Made by a program: the position numbers and the translations under genes
Shown here: piece by piece, positions 36,661 to 49,300 of the stretch
Layout of the letters: every line of letters begins with the position of its first letter
How positions within the stretch are numbered: the stretch's first letter is position 1
DNA from: Numida meleagris
Lineage: Eukaryota; Chordata; Aves; Galliformes; Numididae
DNA: 64,000 bases
Assembly: GCF_002078875.1 (NCBI RefSeq)
Contig: NC_034410.1
Span: 83,849,506-83,913,505 of the forward strand
Direction: 5' to 3'
The notes under the pieces: model-generated
The model's database searches: none
The model's input: only the letters and a program-made list of their open reading frames with translations
Told to the model about the DNA's origin: nothing

Positions 36661-39110
36661 CCCCTCCTTTTCCCGCAGCCCCCCACCCTCTGGTAACAGT
36701 TCCCTGCGAGTTTAGCGCGAAATCGGGAGAGGCGCGAGCTGGCCCGTGGACACTACAGGGGTTGCGAGGGATTAGCAAGGCTGAGGCTGAGAAGTTTCTG
36801 ACGTCCTGTAAACCAGCGTCACAGTCCAAAGCAACGGAGCTGCAGTATTTTCTCATGTTTTAGAGATGTTAGCCGGGGAGGTTGTATCCTTTGCTTTAGC
36901 TGTTAATGTTTCTGGAGGCTTTTTGGAGTTGGTAGCGTTAACAGCCTGAGTGAACAGTTGTATCGTAGCTCTGTGTGCTGTGCAACAGGGAGGAAAAAAG
37001 TGAAACTTCAGTGTGCGTGTTGCTCGAAGGAAACTTATATGATAGCTTTAGGGTAATAGCAATAAGAGAGGACTCTATAGTCTCCATGCCTCTAATTGTT
37101 AGTAGTATCGAAGCACGCAAGGAGCCTTGTTAGTCTGTGCCAAAAACTATATTTTAATTTCTTTAATACATCTGCTAGGATGTTGTATTAAACAGAAAGC
37201 TGTTATGTTTAACGTGCAAATTCTATTATTTGTGTTTCTGATAACCCTGCTGGACCTGCTTGAAAAATAAAATAAGATTCGGATAATGCGTTAACCGAGT
37301 GCTTAGCGGGTCTCGTGTAGATTAAACACAGCAAAATCTAGCCATAGCTGGAAACTGGCATGCACGTCGGCTTTCCAGTGTTAGGATTTTGACATGAGAA
37401 GTACGCATACCATCCTGTCTAACTGTAGATCTTGTGCTTTTTTTCTTTTTCATAATGTTTTGGAAATGGAAAAATAGTAAAAGGTGGAGTTGAGGAGCTG
37501 GTAATCCACTTGTCCACTGCTTGTCCCTAATGAGGTCCCTGGTACATAGCTTGTGACCTATCACTGAGGAACATTCAAAATGGAATCCAGGAAACATACT
37601 GAAGTTACGAAAGAGCTCGCTAAAATATGTAAATAAAATAAATTGAAAATAAACACGTCTGCTGTTCTACTTGATGTATTCAAAGAAAAGCAAAAAAAAC
37701 TTGATTCATCACATGGTTATTACTCCGTAGCTTCTTAATACGTACTCAGGTGAAGAAAAATGTTTATTCTCTTCACAGTCTGAAATAGTTGTGTATTTTA
37801 TTGTTGGTGGTTTTTTTTCCTTTACAAAATAACTTGTCCTTTTTATGTCTCTCGTGTCTATCCGTGCTGCAAAAATGAGTCTTGAAGCATGTAACATTTG
37901 TTTGTTTTACTGGTTCCATTCCTTATTGCTCTTGTTCAAAACAACATCATATGGAGACCATCTTTGTAGTATAGAAGTCAGTTGCTGTCACTTTGTTTGA
38001 GGGCTGTATTTCTACACATCTGTAGAGTGTGTGGTGTGATAATGCATGGCAATATAAATGTATTCATTTTGTTCGAACGTGGCACAAAGTATTTTTATTG
38101 TTACTTCAGAGAAGCTAAAAGCATGATAGATACTCTGTTAGCTGCATCAGTAAGAAATAACGTTAATGTGAGTGCATGGTCAGTTATAAAGCATTTTTAT
38201 TTGAAAGCCTTCCCATGGCAGACATGGTACCAATAATCTTAATGCGTAACCTGTGGTGCATATCTTCCGTGCTAGATCAGATTTGCTCTTAGGTCCTTTG
38301 TAAAACCTGTTTTTGTTCAGGGTAACTGAATTTCCAGGGAAAGTCCAGGCTCCTTGTTTCTCTTGAGCCCTTGCAGCCTCTGAGTTTGGCAAGAATTTTC
38401 CAGGAGGGCTGGGGGTGTATGGAACAGGCATTTTCGGATGCAGCCCTTCTTGTCAGAAATTGCTTTCGGTGTTGTAGGGCATTGAGGTCTGATAATAATG
38501 TGAAGTGAATTGTGCTATTAAAACTGTCAAACCTGAAGACTGTGTTGGTTGGATACCAAGAAGCAAATTAGAATAGCCGCCTCTGATGGCTGAAAGCATA
38601 GTGGGCAACTTTGGAAAGCTGTTAGGGGAGCATCAGGTTATTTGCACCTGAAGCAGCATGCCACGGAGCAATCAGAGAATAAAAGACTGTTCTAGCTAAA
38701 GGGCGGTGATTTGCACGCCTTTACGGGTTCTCCACGCTAGGGGAAATGGAAGGAGATGCAGGGGAATGGAGCAGATCTTGCCTTTCTGCTGGCAGGGCTG
38801 AGCAGGGTCAGCTGCCATGGCACCCTGCTGTGGGGCTGTGCGAGTGGGGAAGAAGTGTGAAGGAGGAATCTGATAGTGGGGAAGTGCTGGATGGGCAGGT
38901 GCTGAGCGAAGTGCGTGGTGATGAGGCCTTGAGGGGGTGGGAGGCACTCATGGGGGCAGAGGTTGAGTTTGAGTGGAGCAAGAATTGAGGGCAGGTGTGT
39001 GGCTACAGAAGCCAGAGCTCTTGATTGTTGTTGCTACAGGGAGATTTTGCAGCTGGGTGGGTAGGACGAATTGGGTACGTGAAATTAATCTAGCTGTAGG
39101 TGTCCCTGTT
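36661..39110. other. Probable first-intron DNA, no exon seen
   Basis: CpG density decays across the first few hundred bases, then the sequence is ordinary AT-rich DNA. Opposed frames at 38696-38947 and 38746-38988 share the same GC-richer bases and have no recognisable domain. Confidence 0.5.
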
Positions 39111-39166
39111 CATTGCAGGGGAGTAGGACTAGAGGACCTTTAAAATTCCCTTTCAACTCTTTTCTA
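39111..39166 (+). mobile_element. CR1 retroposon, extreme 3' end
   Basis: About 55 diverged bases: 'tgcaggggagtaggactaga' near 39115, then 'ggacctttaaaattcccttt' and a terminal 'caactcttttctatg'. The order and spacing match the last part of the CR1 3' UTR in plus orientation. Divergence suggests an older insertion. Confidence 0.75.
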
Positions 39167-42100
39167 TGGTGAAAGTCAAGGTGGGAAGTGAGCATGGGGA
39201 TGCTCAAGGGCTGAGGAAAGGTTTGGCAGTGGAGCAGAAGCAAAATTCAGTGGTAGGGAAGGCTGACAGGAAGGGTAAGGGGATTCAGAGTAAGCTTCAG
39301 CTGATTCTGTTGTGTATGTGAAATCAACGAGGTAAGTTAGCAGTTTAGAGCAAAACTGAAAGGGGTGGGAACTTTAAATGAATCTGCAATGCTGAGACCG
39401 TTGGCTCTCGCTGTTAGTGCCTCACAAAGATTTTCATTTAATGGGGTTTCTATCTTCTGACATCTATAATAATGTCATGACTGCAGATTGTGGAATGGGA
39501 AGAAATTCATTTTCATAGAATTTGGGAGATCATTTCTCTTTTAAAGAGACCTTCTCACACTTTCAGTAACAAACATACTTTGCTGCGTTCATTTGCTAAG
39601 CAACAGACTCACTTGGTTGCCTATGAAGCACAAAAGAAAGGGAGGTTTGACACAAGAAGCAGAGCTTATGTAAAGTTCATGAACAGCAGCAGAAAGAGTG
39701 AATGATGATTTCTCTCTGTTTTGTGCCTTACATTAAAATATTTTAAGGTTGGATACTTTTCCCTGCTGGCTGCCATCAGCGATAGAAGTATCAACAGGAG
39801 AAAAATGGGTCGCTTGGGTTTTAGCATTAAGTAGCAAATCCAAGGCCAATAGGATTTAGCTGAGATGTTCAGGTTTATTCAGTGCATTTAGTTAATGAAG
39901 TTGAGAGGGGGAAAAGAAATCTCTGTCTGGGGGGGGGTGGAGAATGGGGCAGCCTCGCCTCCTGCCACCTGGTGCATCCTGCAGTGACTCCTCCTGATTG
40001 ATAGGCACTCCAAGAGACAAGAAAGAGCTGAGTGAAAGGAGGTTCTAATTAAAGAACACCTGCTCAATGCTATCTCTTTTGGATTAAAATTGAGCAGAAA
40101 ATCTTTGAAATGGACGTCCATCTAGACTTAAGGGTGTATATTTGTTTTTACGAAGCAGTGTCCATTGCTTAGGGGAAGGGGAGGTGACAGTATGTCCAAG
40201 TGCCCACACAGCAGTTACAAAGCAGTAACAGTTCAATCACATGTGAAACCTTGTCAGTAGCTAACATTTGTCAGTCAGGCACAGAAACCAAGTTCAGGTC
40301 AACTGATTCCCATCTGAACGGTATGCCAAGATTTCTTGCAGGCAGTCCCACTGTCTCAGCAGTGCGAGTGGCCCCTTGCTGCACTAACCTGTCATCTGAA
40401 GTGTTTGTGTGCTCTGCCAGAGGCTGGCATCTTGGGTACACGCAAGCAGTTCAGCATCCAGAGTTGCTTTTAGAGCCTCGAAGGCCTTCAGCAGAGAGAG
40501 ACCAATTTATAAAAATATTGATAATATAGGAAGTTGCCTATATTTTAAAGACAAAATATTATCTACGCAAAACTCAAAGCAACATGAAATGATCCTTTTT
40601 CCAAGAGGGTTAATGTAAGCTTTCTTTTTTTTTTTTTTTAAGTTGCATTCCTCTATTGGCCAGACTCCCACTCAGATCAGACCTTGTTCCTGAATCTGTA
40701 GTGGTCATTTAGAGTCTGATGAACTTTCTTATTCCACCCACTCCTTCAGTGATCCTTGCTGTCATAGCTCAGGGCTGGGAGCTCTTGAACAGCAGTTAGG
40801 ACCATCAGGATTCAGACCAGTGACCTCAGCAGCCTTTTCTTCTGAGTGGGATGTGGGCTGTGATGGCAGGATTTGATTGTAACAGTCTGGAATAAATAAG
40901 CAGCAGGCTTACAAAATGAGTAAAAAGATTCCATGTACCAGTTGTACCAGCGTAACCAGTAGCTCAGATAGCCTGTGGCTTAGTGCAAGCATGTGAGGAG
41001 GGCACTGAAGCATTTCTTAGAAGGATTTAGCTCAGTGGCACCTGAGAACTCACACAAAATGGATGGTTTGGAGGAAAAAGCGTACATGTGGGGTGGCTGC
41101 TTTTTTATTGGTTTTGGAGGGGGAAGTTTATTATTTAGGATTTTGGGGGGATTATTCTGCAAGTAATAAATACTGAAAAAGCAGTATTTGCACTTTTCCG
41201 CATTGTTCTGAACTGCTCTATTCCTGTTTGTTTCACAGGTTCTTTACTGAAAAAAAAAATGGGCTGCATTTATAGGCTAGAACAGGGACATGTCTGTAGT
41301 AAGAAATATTTTTTTTTAATAAAAGAAAAACTTAAAAAAACAAAACAAAACAAACCTCCCTCTGCCCCCCAGGAAAGAAAGAATACATTTAGATGTAACG
41401 AGCTCAGAACAGTATCTGGTTTTTTTTGTTTCTTTTTTATGGTTCGTTATCTTAAACTTGTTGTCTGGTATTTTTCTCATTAGTGGGCAGTAAAGCACCT
41501 GTTCAGCATTTGAGCCTGATATAAACTAATAAAAAGATAGAATGTGAGCTTTGAACACCAGAAGTTGACTTTCCTGAGATTTCATTCAATGAAGAACTGT
41601 GCATGTACCTCTAAGATCTCCTTAGCATGGCATGGCTGCATGCCAAAATCTAGCCAGAAGTGCTAACAGAGATTTTAGCATCTGTTTTGTAACATTAAAC
41701 ACCTTTTAGAAACAGCAGCAGGGATTTCAAGTGGAAAAGCTATAAAAATGTTGGGAGCAGAAGCAACCTTTTACATGGTCAGTAATTACTTTATAGCACG
41801 GGATTAAATGCTGAAAATCCCTGAGCTGTCTGGTGGAGTTTTGTTTGCATGTGATCAAAGAGATAGAATGTTGTTTGCCTTTTTTATTAAGGTATGTTGT
41901 ACATATGAGAGCAAATTAAAATAAACTTTGCTCCCATCTATGCAGGAAATTGTTCTGATGTGCAAGTTCGGAGTATCCATTTACAGTGGTAAGAATCAGG
42001 TTTGGCGTCTCAGTTCCTTTCGGTTCCGAGATATTTGAATATCTGGGTTTCGATCTGATAGCAGGAGACATGGGAAGTTCCACCGCTGGGTTTCTCTGGG

Positions 42101-44448
42101 AAGAACAAGGGCCCCAGGCAGACACCAAGAGACAGATATTTCATTTCCCCCTCCCTCCTTTCCCCATCAGCATTCATGCTGTACAAACAGATCCCTGGTA
42201 GGTAATGGAAAGACTGTCACTGTTAATTAAGTATTGTGAGCATCCCATGATGTTTACCGTGGACTGGGCAGGGGAAGCAGAATATAAATTGGAAGAGCTC
42301 TTAAATCTTGCTTGTAATGAAGTTTAATATCTCTTCAGTGTAAGTAACGTCAGGTATCTCTGAAGCTGACCCTGTGTTTTAGAATACCTCGGAAATATTT
42401 GGATTTTCTGTTTGCACGTGAACGATAAATCTCTGATGAAAGAAAGCCTCCAGCATAAGCCATGGTGGCGGAGTGTCCTGAAGCTCTGCTTCCTGTGACC
42501 AATGAGAGCACCTCCCGGGGCAGCCTCCCATACTGACAGAATTGCGCCTGCACCTGGGGGCTTCTCTTGTGACTCTCGTGTGCTGGCGGTGACTCTTTCT
42601 CCCACACTTCTGCTGTTATGTTTTGTAATGAGGGGTGTGAGACTAGTCTTTGTTCTTCACCTAATTTCTGGTTATATGTGGCTTTCTTTTGTACTTTTAT
42701 TTTTTGATCTGGTATCGTTGAAGTGACCTGTTGAAAGATGCTCATCCCTTCCCTGACGTGTTAGCCATGCCCACAATACTTTCCTATTGCTCTCTACATA
42801 ATGTTTTGACTGAATGAGCCATTTGCTCTTTAAAAGCAAAAAAAATCTTCAGGAAAAATGTAGTCTCTGAAGTTTTCACTTCAATTCTGATTTACCGCTA
42901 TTACTCATGCTGAACCAAATCCTGAGGGTTTCAGTCATCTAAACAATGAGGGTAGGCTGAAATCGTGAGTCCTGTAGGAATCATTCTATGTGGAAGGTAA
43001 AATGAGACCAGAGGTGGATATCATCTCTCATGCACACTGTGAAAGCTTGTCTAAAGATAATGACCATGCTTTGACTATACCTTTAAGTGCCATGTTAAAT
43101 TTTTGCAATAGATTGCATCTGCCAGTGATCAGTTATGTTTTAAGGCATATTCACTGGATGCTTTATTCAGTGTTAGAAGTCCTACTGTTTTGCTGGATGA
43201 CACATTTTGCATGTTGGCCTCCTGTTTAGTCTCTGATCTGTAGTTAACCCGTATGTCAGTGAGAGCCTGAACTCTGTCATAACATAACATCTGATATCAT
43301 AGTATCCAACCTCTCGCAGGTAGCTAGTTAGTGTTTGAGAGTCATTTCACCTATCTTTCAAAAATCTTGCTTTAAGAAGCCACTGATCTTCAGCTGTGGT
43401 GTGATCATCTCAACAATACCAATTCCTCTACTGGCTGTTGTATTGGTGGGGTACGATGCATTAGCCTAAACACTAAAATCAAATAATTTCCTTCTATGAC
43501 TGTAAAGACTGTGACTTGAATGTAAAGGTTGCTCACTGTTTTGCTTCATATTGCTCCAGATTAGGATCACACCGATGGCCAGTTTCTGAGTGTCAGCTGG
43601 CAAGTGGTAGTTTATAGTCAATGAGTTAAACTCTCTCCTTGCAATTGCTTTTTCATTTTTTCTTCCTAGTCTCTAGGTCTTCTGTTTCAATGAAACAATG
43701 ATAAAATGCAGAGTTAAGGCCATTTAGACAATCCTTATACTAATTTTCTAATAGCAGTTTACTTGTGAAGAAGGTAGCTCTAACTTTCTTGCTCATTAAA
43801 CTTTTGGAGGGTTTTATTTGATTGTTTTGCTGGGCAAATATATGAATGTCGCTTGTGATGGATTATTTTAACTATGCAGAGTTTGTTGATAGCTATTTCC
43901 TTGACCCCAGTCCTGCTGGCATGTGATCACTGATACAGGATTTGGAGCCTGGGCTTTGCATCATCATCCCTAGATATCATTTTAGGGTTATCTGTTCACT
44001 GGGGCCTACTCACGTCCAATCCTTTTCATTATCTAAAAAGAAATCTTACAGCTCTGTGACCTTTTCTTGCCAGTTGTACCTCCCATTAAGAATCAACTCT
44101 TACTTTACTTTGAGTGGATGTGTGGAAGTAATGTGGAGTTGAAAATAAAACACAAGCATAGTTTTACAAAGAAAGTGTCAAAGCCATCCTTTCTACCATG
44201 CTTTTATTACATGGGATCATTCACAGATGGATGGGCTTTTAGTTGGCTCCAGGAGTAAAGGGCTCACCCATATATATCTAAACCTTTCTAAAGTAACTTG
44301 AATTCCCTTAGGAGCAATGCATTAAACTGCCAATGAAAATGGAGTTTTCTTTCACCGTGTGACCTTTCTGCTTTCCCATCAGTAGATAGGAAAGATCCAA
44401 ACTCCAATGAATATTATTATCAGTCAAAAAAGTTAAAAACAGCAGACT

Positions 44449-44451
<3 letters not shown>
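39167..44451. other. Probable intron DNA, no exon seen
   Basis: Contains G and T homopolymers (39931-39938; 40623-40639). Frames at 40200-40529, 42324-42745 and 42502-42726 overlap others on either strand and show no domain. I could not support an exon or transposon here, although old unrecognised repeats are likely. Confidence 0.5.

Positions 44452-44481
<30 letters not shown>
44452..44481 (+). repeat. CA/AC dinucleotide microsatellite
   Basis: Fifteen uninterrupted AC units immediately after TTAT. A perfect array of this length is usually polymorphic in length between individuals. Confidence 0.95.
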
Positions 44482-44483
<2 letters not shown>

Positions 44484-45639
44484 GGAGGTAAGCAATAAAG
44501 TAGGTAGAATTGTGCTTGCCTGTGGTTAATAATGACGTGTCACCTTCATTTTTCTCTCTGTATGTCTCAGATTTTTAGTTTTAAAAAAATCATAAAAATC
44601 TGATGTTCTCAATGAGAATGAGGCTAGGTTGCAAGAGAAAGAAATGTATTTCTAAATAATATCCTCGAATTATACTAGGCAGGCATAAAAGATTAGCATG
44701 TACACTTAAAATATGTTTCATTTCTAGTCTCTATTAATGCATTTTAAATATTTCATATACCTGCATTTTTACTGTGAGATTGTGAAGAATTATGTGGAGC
44801 TGAATAGATTTTTACAAAATTCTACTTTTGGCTACTTTGATTTCAAATACATTAATTTTTACTCATTTGGAACACTTAGCTGGAAACTTAACTGCAACTT
44901 TAAACCATGGCTGGCATCTTTCTAGAGAAAATTGTTTCTGCTATGTTAAACTTATTTCCTGCTTTTTCTTATGGAGTATGGGAAAATTGAATAAAATTTG
45001 TTCCCATTTACTGAAATTTAAAAGAAGATGCATTTGCACTTTCATCTTTGTTTTCTGAGGAAATTCTGAGAAACAAGCCTATTTGGGAGAATACTGACCT
45101 ACACAGTTTCATTGCTGTGCCTAGATGTAGTTCCGTATTGGTACTTTTATTTTCTTGGGAGTAGAGACTGTGCGGGGCTTGACGGAATGGAGAGAAAATC
45201 CACAGAATAAATGCAGTATTAATCTGCAAATATGTCTATAGCTGAGGGTAAACTTTTCCGCATCATCACAGATTCAGGCTAGTAATTACTTTAAGCATCT
45301 TTTCTGTTGCAAACTGTATTTCAAGAGATTATTAGTCAACATTTGATAACTACACAGATGTCTCTTGCAGAAAGCTGATGGTCTGTCTAATGATCCTCAA
45401 TACTCTGAGGGAAAGCCATGGAAAATGATGCGCACTTGCGTACTTTTCATTGAGAAGCATTTATTAGAGTAGCTGTCAGATGAGTAGGCTGTAGTAATAA
45501 ACAAAAATGGTTTTATAGCTTGTGTTGTGAGACTAGCTTTCATGTCTGCAGCATTGAATAGTTGCTGTATATGTGTCTTTTTGCCTTCACCTTCCTCATT
45601 CATAAAAAGTACTTATTGAACTGTACTTATTCAGACAAA
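44482..45639. other. Probable intron DNA, no exon seen
   Basis: AT-rich. Frames at 44737-44925, 44828-45058 and 45008-45229 overlap one another and show no domain. Confidence 0.5.
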
Positions 45640-45735
45640 TCTAATTTAACATTTAATCAACAAAGTTTTGAGTTAATCTATATTAATTTTAACTTAATGT
45701 TGTTCAATTAATACTTAATCAAAACCAGTAGTTTT
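45640..45735. promoter_or_regulatory. Cluster of TTAAT homeodomain-like words
   Basis: Within 95 bases the words CTAATTTAAC, TTTAATCAAC, GTTAATCT, ATTAATTTTAAC, CTTAATG, CAATTAATAC and CTTAATCAAA follow each other at about 10-15 base spacing. This could be a homeodomain-binding array, a decayed AT-rich minisatellite or chance in AT-rich DNA. No regulatory function is shown by sequence. Confidence 0.25.
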
Positions 45736-48539
45736 GTGTAAGCACTGAGCACCTAGTTTATGTGCTTATCTGTAAGGTTGTATGCATGCATACAATGGTT
45801 TGACAACAGTGGTATTAAAGGGGACTCTCAGCCATAAATATCTTGTTTCTCCTTTTTTTCCTTTTTTTTTTTTTTTTGCCTTTGGCAGTCTGGGGTACCA
45901 CTGATCTGCATTCATAGCCAATGACTGAAGCCATATTTTAGTACAGTTAACCTGATCAGTTTTTGCACTGTACTGGCTAGCTTAGTGTGTATTCTCTTTA
46001 CCCATTGCCTGACTTCTTTGGGACAGACTAAGGATTGTCTTGAGTTTTAACAAGCATGCAGAAGATCAAATAGAATACAAGGTTGTCCTATTGTAAAATC
46101 CAATAAAAGGAGTTATGAGGAGGAGATGTCCATAAAGGCACTTGCAGAATTTCTCCTCAGTTATTCTGATGTATCACTGGGATCAAAACAGAAACCTGAC
46201 TAATCCAGGGAGTTTCTGTGCTTTTACATCCCAGGAACATCTATATTTCTGATGGTACAAAGATGTTAACCGCAGCTTCTGTTGATTTCGGCTGCAAGAC
46301 GGCATCTCATTATGAAAGCTGTGTAAAACTGCTCCATGTTACATCCAAATAAGCTTCTATGGAAGCTGTGTTTTCATATGCCCTGTCTTCTCCTGTCTGT
46401 TTCTCGTGACTTTTCCTCCCCTCTCCAGAAGGTCCTGTGAGTTTTGAGCCTGAACAGCACCTTCTGTTGGGGTAAACAAAGAAAGAAATGAGTTTGCAAA
46501 GATGCCTTGACTCTCTCATAGAGCTGGCAAATAGAGTGAGAGTGGCATGTCCCTGAGATTACAAAAGGAATAGTTGAAATCTTTGCAATATGTTTGGGAT
46601 ATTGTGGATGTAGAAAGTGCATGCCTTGGAAAAAAAATATTTTTTTCAACGTTACTAGGGAATATGTTGTTTTAATGATGTCAGAAAGGTCCGGAAGTAA
46701 TGCAAGAGCACTACAATGTAATGGCTGTGGTTGACCACAAGTTCACTTCAGCAAGAGTATAGAATTTCCAAAACCTGTTCATTTTCATTTCAACCACTCG
46801 AAGTATTCAGCGGTGAATTACCTAAAAGTTCATTTTCTAGGCTGGCCTTTCTTTTCCCCTATTCAAAATGCTCTCAGCCCTGGTGCTTCTAAAATGAGAA
46901 TCAATGCCACAAGAAGATTCTGCAGTGGTCCACAAGAAGACAGTCTTGGATGGCATCCAGTGCATCTGACAGCTCTGCACGGAGTGGTGCATGTTGGTGT
47001 GTCTGGGTTGGTTAGCAGGGGACTCGGGATGGGATGGGACAAGTAGATTTTGGTTGAGTGTTGACCAGTTCTCCCAAACACTGGTGTTTGGTCTAATATA
47101 CTGTAATTGTATTGTGGAGACAAGTCTGTGATGTAAAAACTAATAATAATTAAGAAAAACTGTTGTGCTGAGGAGCTTTCTGTAGTTCTTGTCACGCATG
47201 CAACTACTACATTTTTTCTCTTCCAAGATGATGATCTTAAGTGTTTTTGTAGTGGAATACCATTGTAAAAACTCTTTGTCAACAAGAAACAGCAATGGAT
47301 TACATTTCTTGAGCCTGTGACATTTCCATTACAGATGAAATGGCCATGTTTACAGGGCAAAGGGATGTATTCTGCTGTTGCTTATGTGAAATTTCATGAC
47401 AATTGGCAATCAAATAATGAAATGTTCCCAAGACATGTGCAGCAATGCCACTGAGTTTGAAATGTTCTTGCTTGCCTCTTCCTAAAGCTAATGTAAACCA
47501 GTTCAATTACCAGAAACCCACTTAATAATCTTACAAGTGTATGATCAGAGGTAAAATGCTGCTGTTTCAAGAGTTCTATCTGGTTATGAATGTGGTATGT
47601 CTGATGTTTGGGAAGAGTATTTTCCAAAGCTGCCTAACCCCTGAATGTATGTTCACATCATGTGAACACAACAGTATTTGTCTGCCTATGGCCCGGTCCA
47701 GGGCATCACCACAGTGTCTCTACAGATTATTTAGAAGTGACATCAAGTAGGTTACCCCCTGCAGTGAAAGCAGTGTAGCCACGAAATCAAGGAAAAGCAT
47801 GAGCTCTTACCAGAATCCAAATACGGTTGTGCTTACATCGGCATGGGAATTTCTACAATAAGGGAATTACTTTCAAGTTAGCTCAGTCTCTGTTGCTGTA
47901 CAACAGCCTGAGAAGGACAGTAGCAGCATTCTGGATCTCAGATCAATCTTAACGCCAACTTCTTGTCTTCTTTCGTAGACTCCTGATTCTCAGTTGAATC
48001 ATTTTCAAATTCAAACTTTGTTTATTCTAATCTTTGAGGTAAATGTCTACTTATTCCATCTTATTTGCTATGAACAGGTATCACTCACTGGCATTATTTG
48101 AAATCTTGCAAGCTGATTTATTTGAGAGGAAATCTTCTCTTCCAGTCTGAGGCGCATTCCAGGCACTCACAGCATATCCATCTTTAACTGTTATTATGCA
48201 GTAGTTGCCAAATTAATATTATTTTTTCATGTCTGTGATTAACAATTCTCCCATAAAATGAAGGGAAAATAGAAATGCTTCTTTTGATCAGCTTGTCTGC
48301 TAACATTAATACCATACTGAAGTTTAATATTTCTTTGAATTTGTCTCTGCTCTTGGGTGCCCTGTGCAGCAAAATAAACCCAGTCTGTTCTGTTGCCTGC
48401 TGACCATGAGGCAAGAGTGCGTGCTGCTAAGCAAAAGGCTCATCTGGTCTGCTTGGAACTACCACACGCATGAAATAGCTCCACCCCGATGAAAATGTAA
48501 TCCTATGCATACAGCTTTGTGATGTTAGATTTTGCAAAT
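45736..48539. other. Probable intron DNA, no exon seen
   Basis: Contains a T-rich run at 45852-45878. The 165-codon minus frame at 46863-47360, and overlapping frames to 47627, have no domain I recognise and no splice-flanked structure. No gene supported. Confidence 0.5.
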
Positions 48540-48795
48540 GTTTGGTCTACCTTGTTCTGTTGAGTTTTTCCTTCTTTAGCAAAAGTAAATTGCTTCTCAT
48601 CTTATTCTCTACTAGGATTCTAAATAACTTGTCTTTCATCTATGTTGTTACCTGTAAGATATTTATAGACTATGATCATATTCTGCTCAGTCCTCTTTTC
48701 TAGTTTTCATAAAGTTTAGCTTCCTTAGTCAATCTTCACATTTACAATCTTATTCTCTATTTCTGTTATCATTTACGTTAGCTTTCTTTGTATAT
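48540..48795 (-). mobile_element. Possible old CR1-like LINE relic
   Basis: On the plus strand the order 'atagactatgatcatattct', 'gctcagtcctcttttctag' and 'agcttccttagtcaatctt' near 48666-48740 recalls the complement of the 3' coding part of old amniote CR1 elements. It is heavily diverged and partly overlapped by the younger CR1 next to it. The call is a resemblance by eye only. Confidence 0.3.
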
Positions 48796-48805
48796 ACCCA
48801 GTCAT

Positions 48806-49300
48806 CACAAGGAAGATGTGGAGCTGTTGGAACAGATCCAGAGGAGAGCTGCAAAGATGATCAAAGGGCTGAAGAGCCTCTCTTATGAAGGAAGGTTGGA
48901 GGGGGCTGGGCTTTTAGCCTGGGGATGAGAAGGCTCTGGGGAGACCTCATTGAGGCCTTCCAGTACTTGAAGGGAGCTTATAAGCAGGAGGGGGACTGAC
49001 TTTTTACACAGGCAGATAATGATAGGTTAAGGGGGGAATTGCTTTAAAATAAGAGGGGAGATTTAGGCTAGACATTAGGAATAAACTCTTTACTCAGAGT
49101 GTGGTGAGGCCCTAGCACATGCTGCCCAGGGAGGCTGTGGATGCCCCATCTCTGGAGGTGTATTAGGCCAGGTTGGCTGTTGCCCTGGGCAGCCTGGTCC
49201 ACGGCCTGGTTTAGTGAGTGGTAACCCTGCCTGCAGCAGGGAGGTTGGAACTGGATGATATTTAAGGACCCTTCCGATCTAAGCCATTTCATGATTTTAT
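48806..49300 (+). mobile_element. CR1 retroposon, about 495-bp 3' fragment
   Basis: Plus-strand CR1 fragment: 'gatgtggagctgttggaaca' near 48815, 'gatgatcaaagggctgaaga' near 48856, 'ccttccagtacttgaaggga' at 48957, 'gctgcccagggaggctgtgg' near 49121 and 'cttccgatctaagccatttc' near 49271. Same subfamily type as the copy at 20.7 kb. It is 5'-truncated and carries no intact frame; the minus frame at 49068-49322 is its shadow. Confidence 0.95.

Noticed and set aside
41225..41260. Acceptor-like pyrimidine tract ending in CAG near 41238
   Set aside because: The downstream frame runs into A-rich and T-rich low complexity and no suitable donor pairs with it; isolated acceptors are common.
44452..44481. 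CA repeat as a possible functional Z-DNA element
   Set aside because: A 30-bp AC array is an ordinary microsatellite; nothing else in the sequence supports a role.
46863..47360. 165-codon minus frame
   Set aside because: The longest minus frame in the presumed intron, but without domains, start context or splice structure; mixed composition looks like a chance frame.
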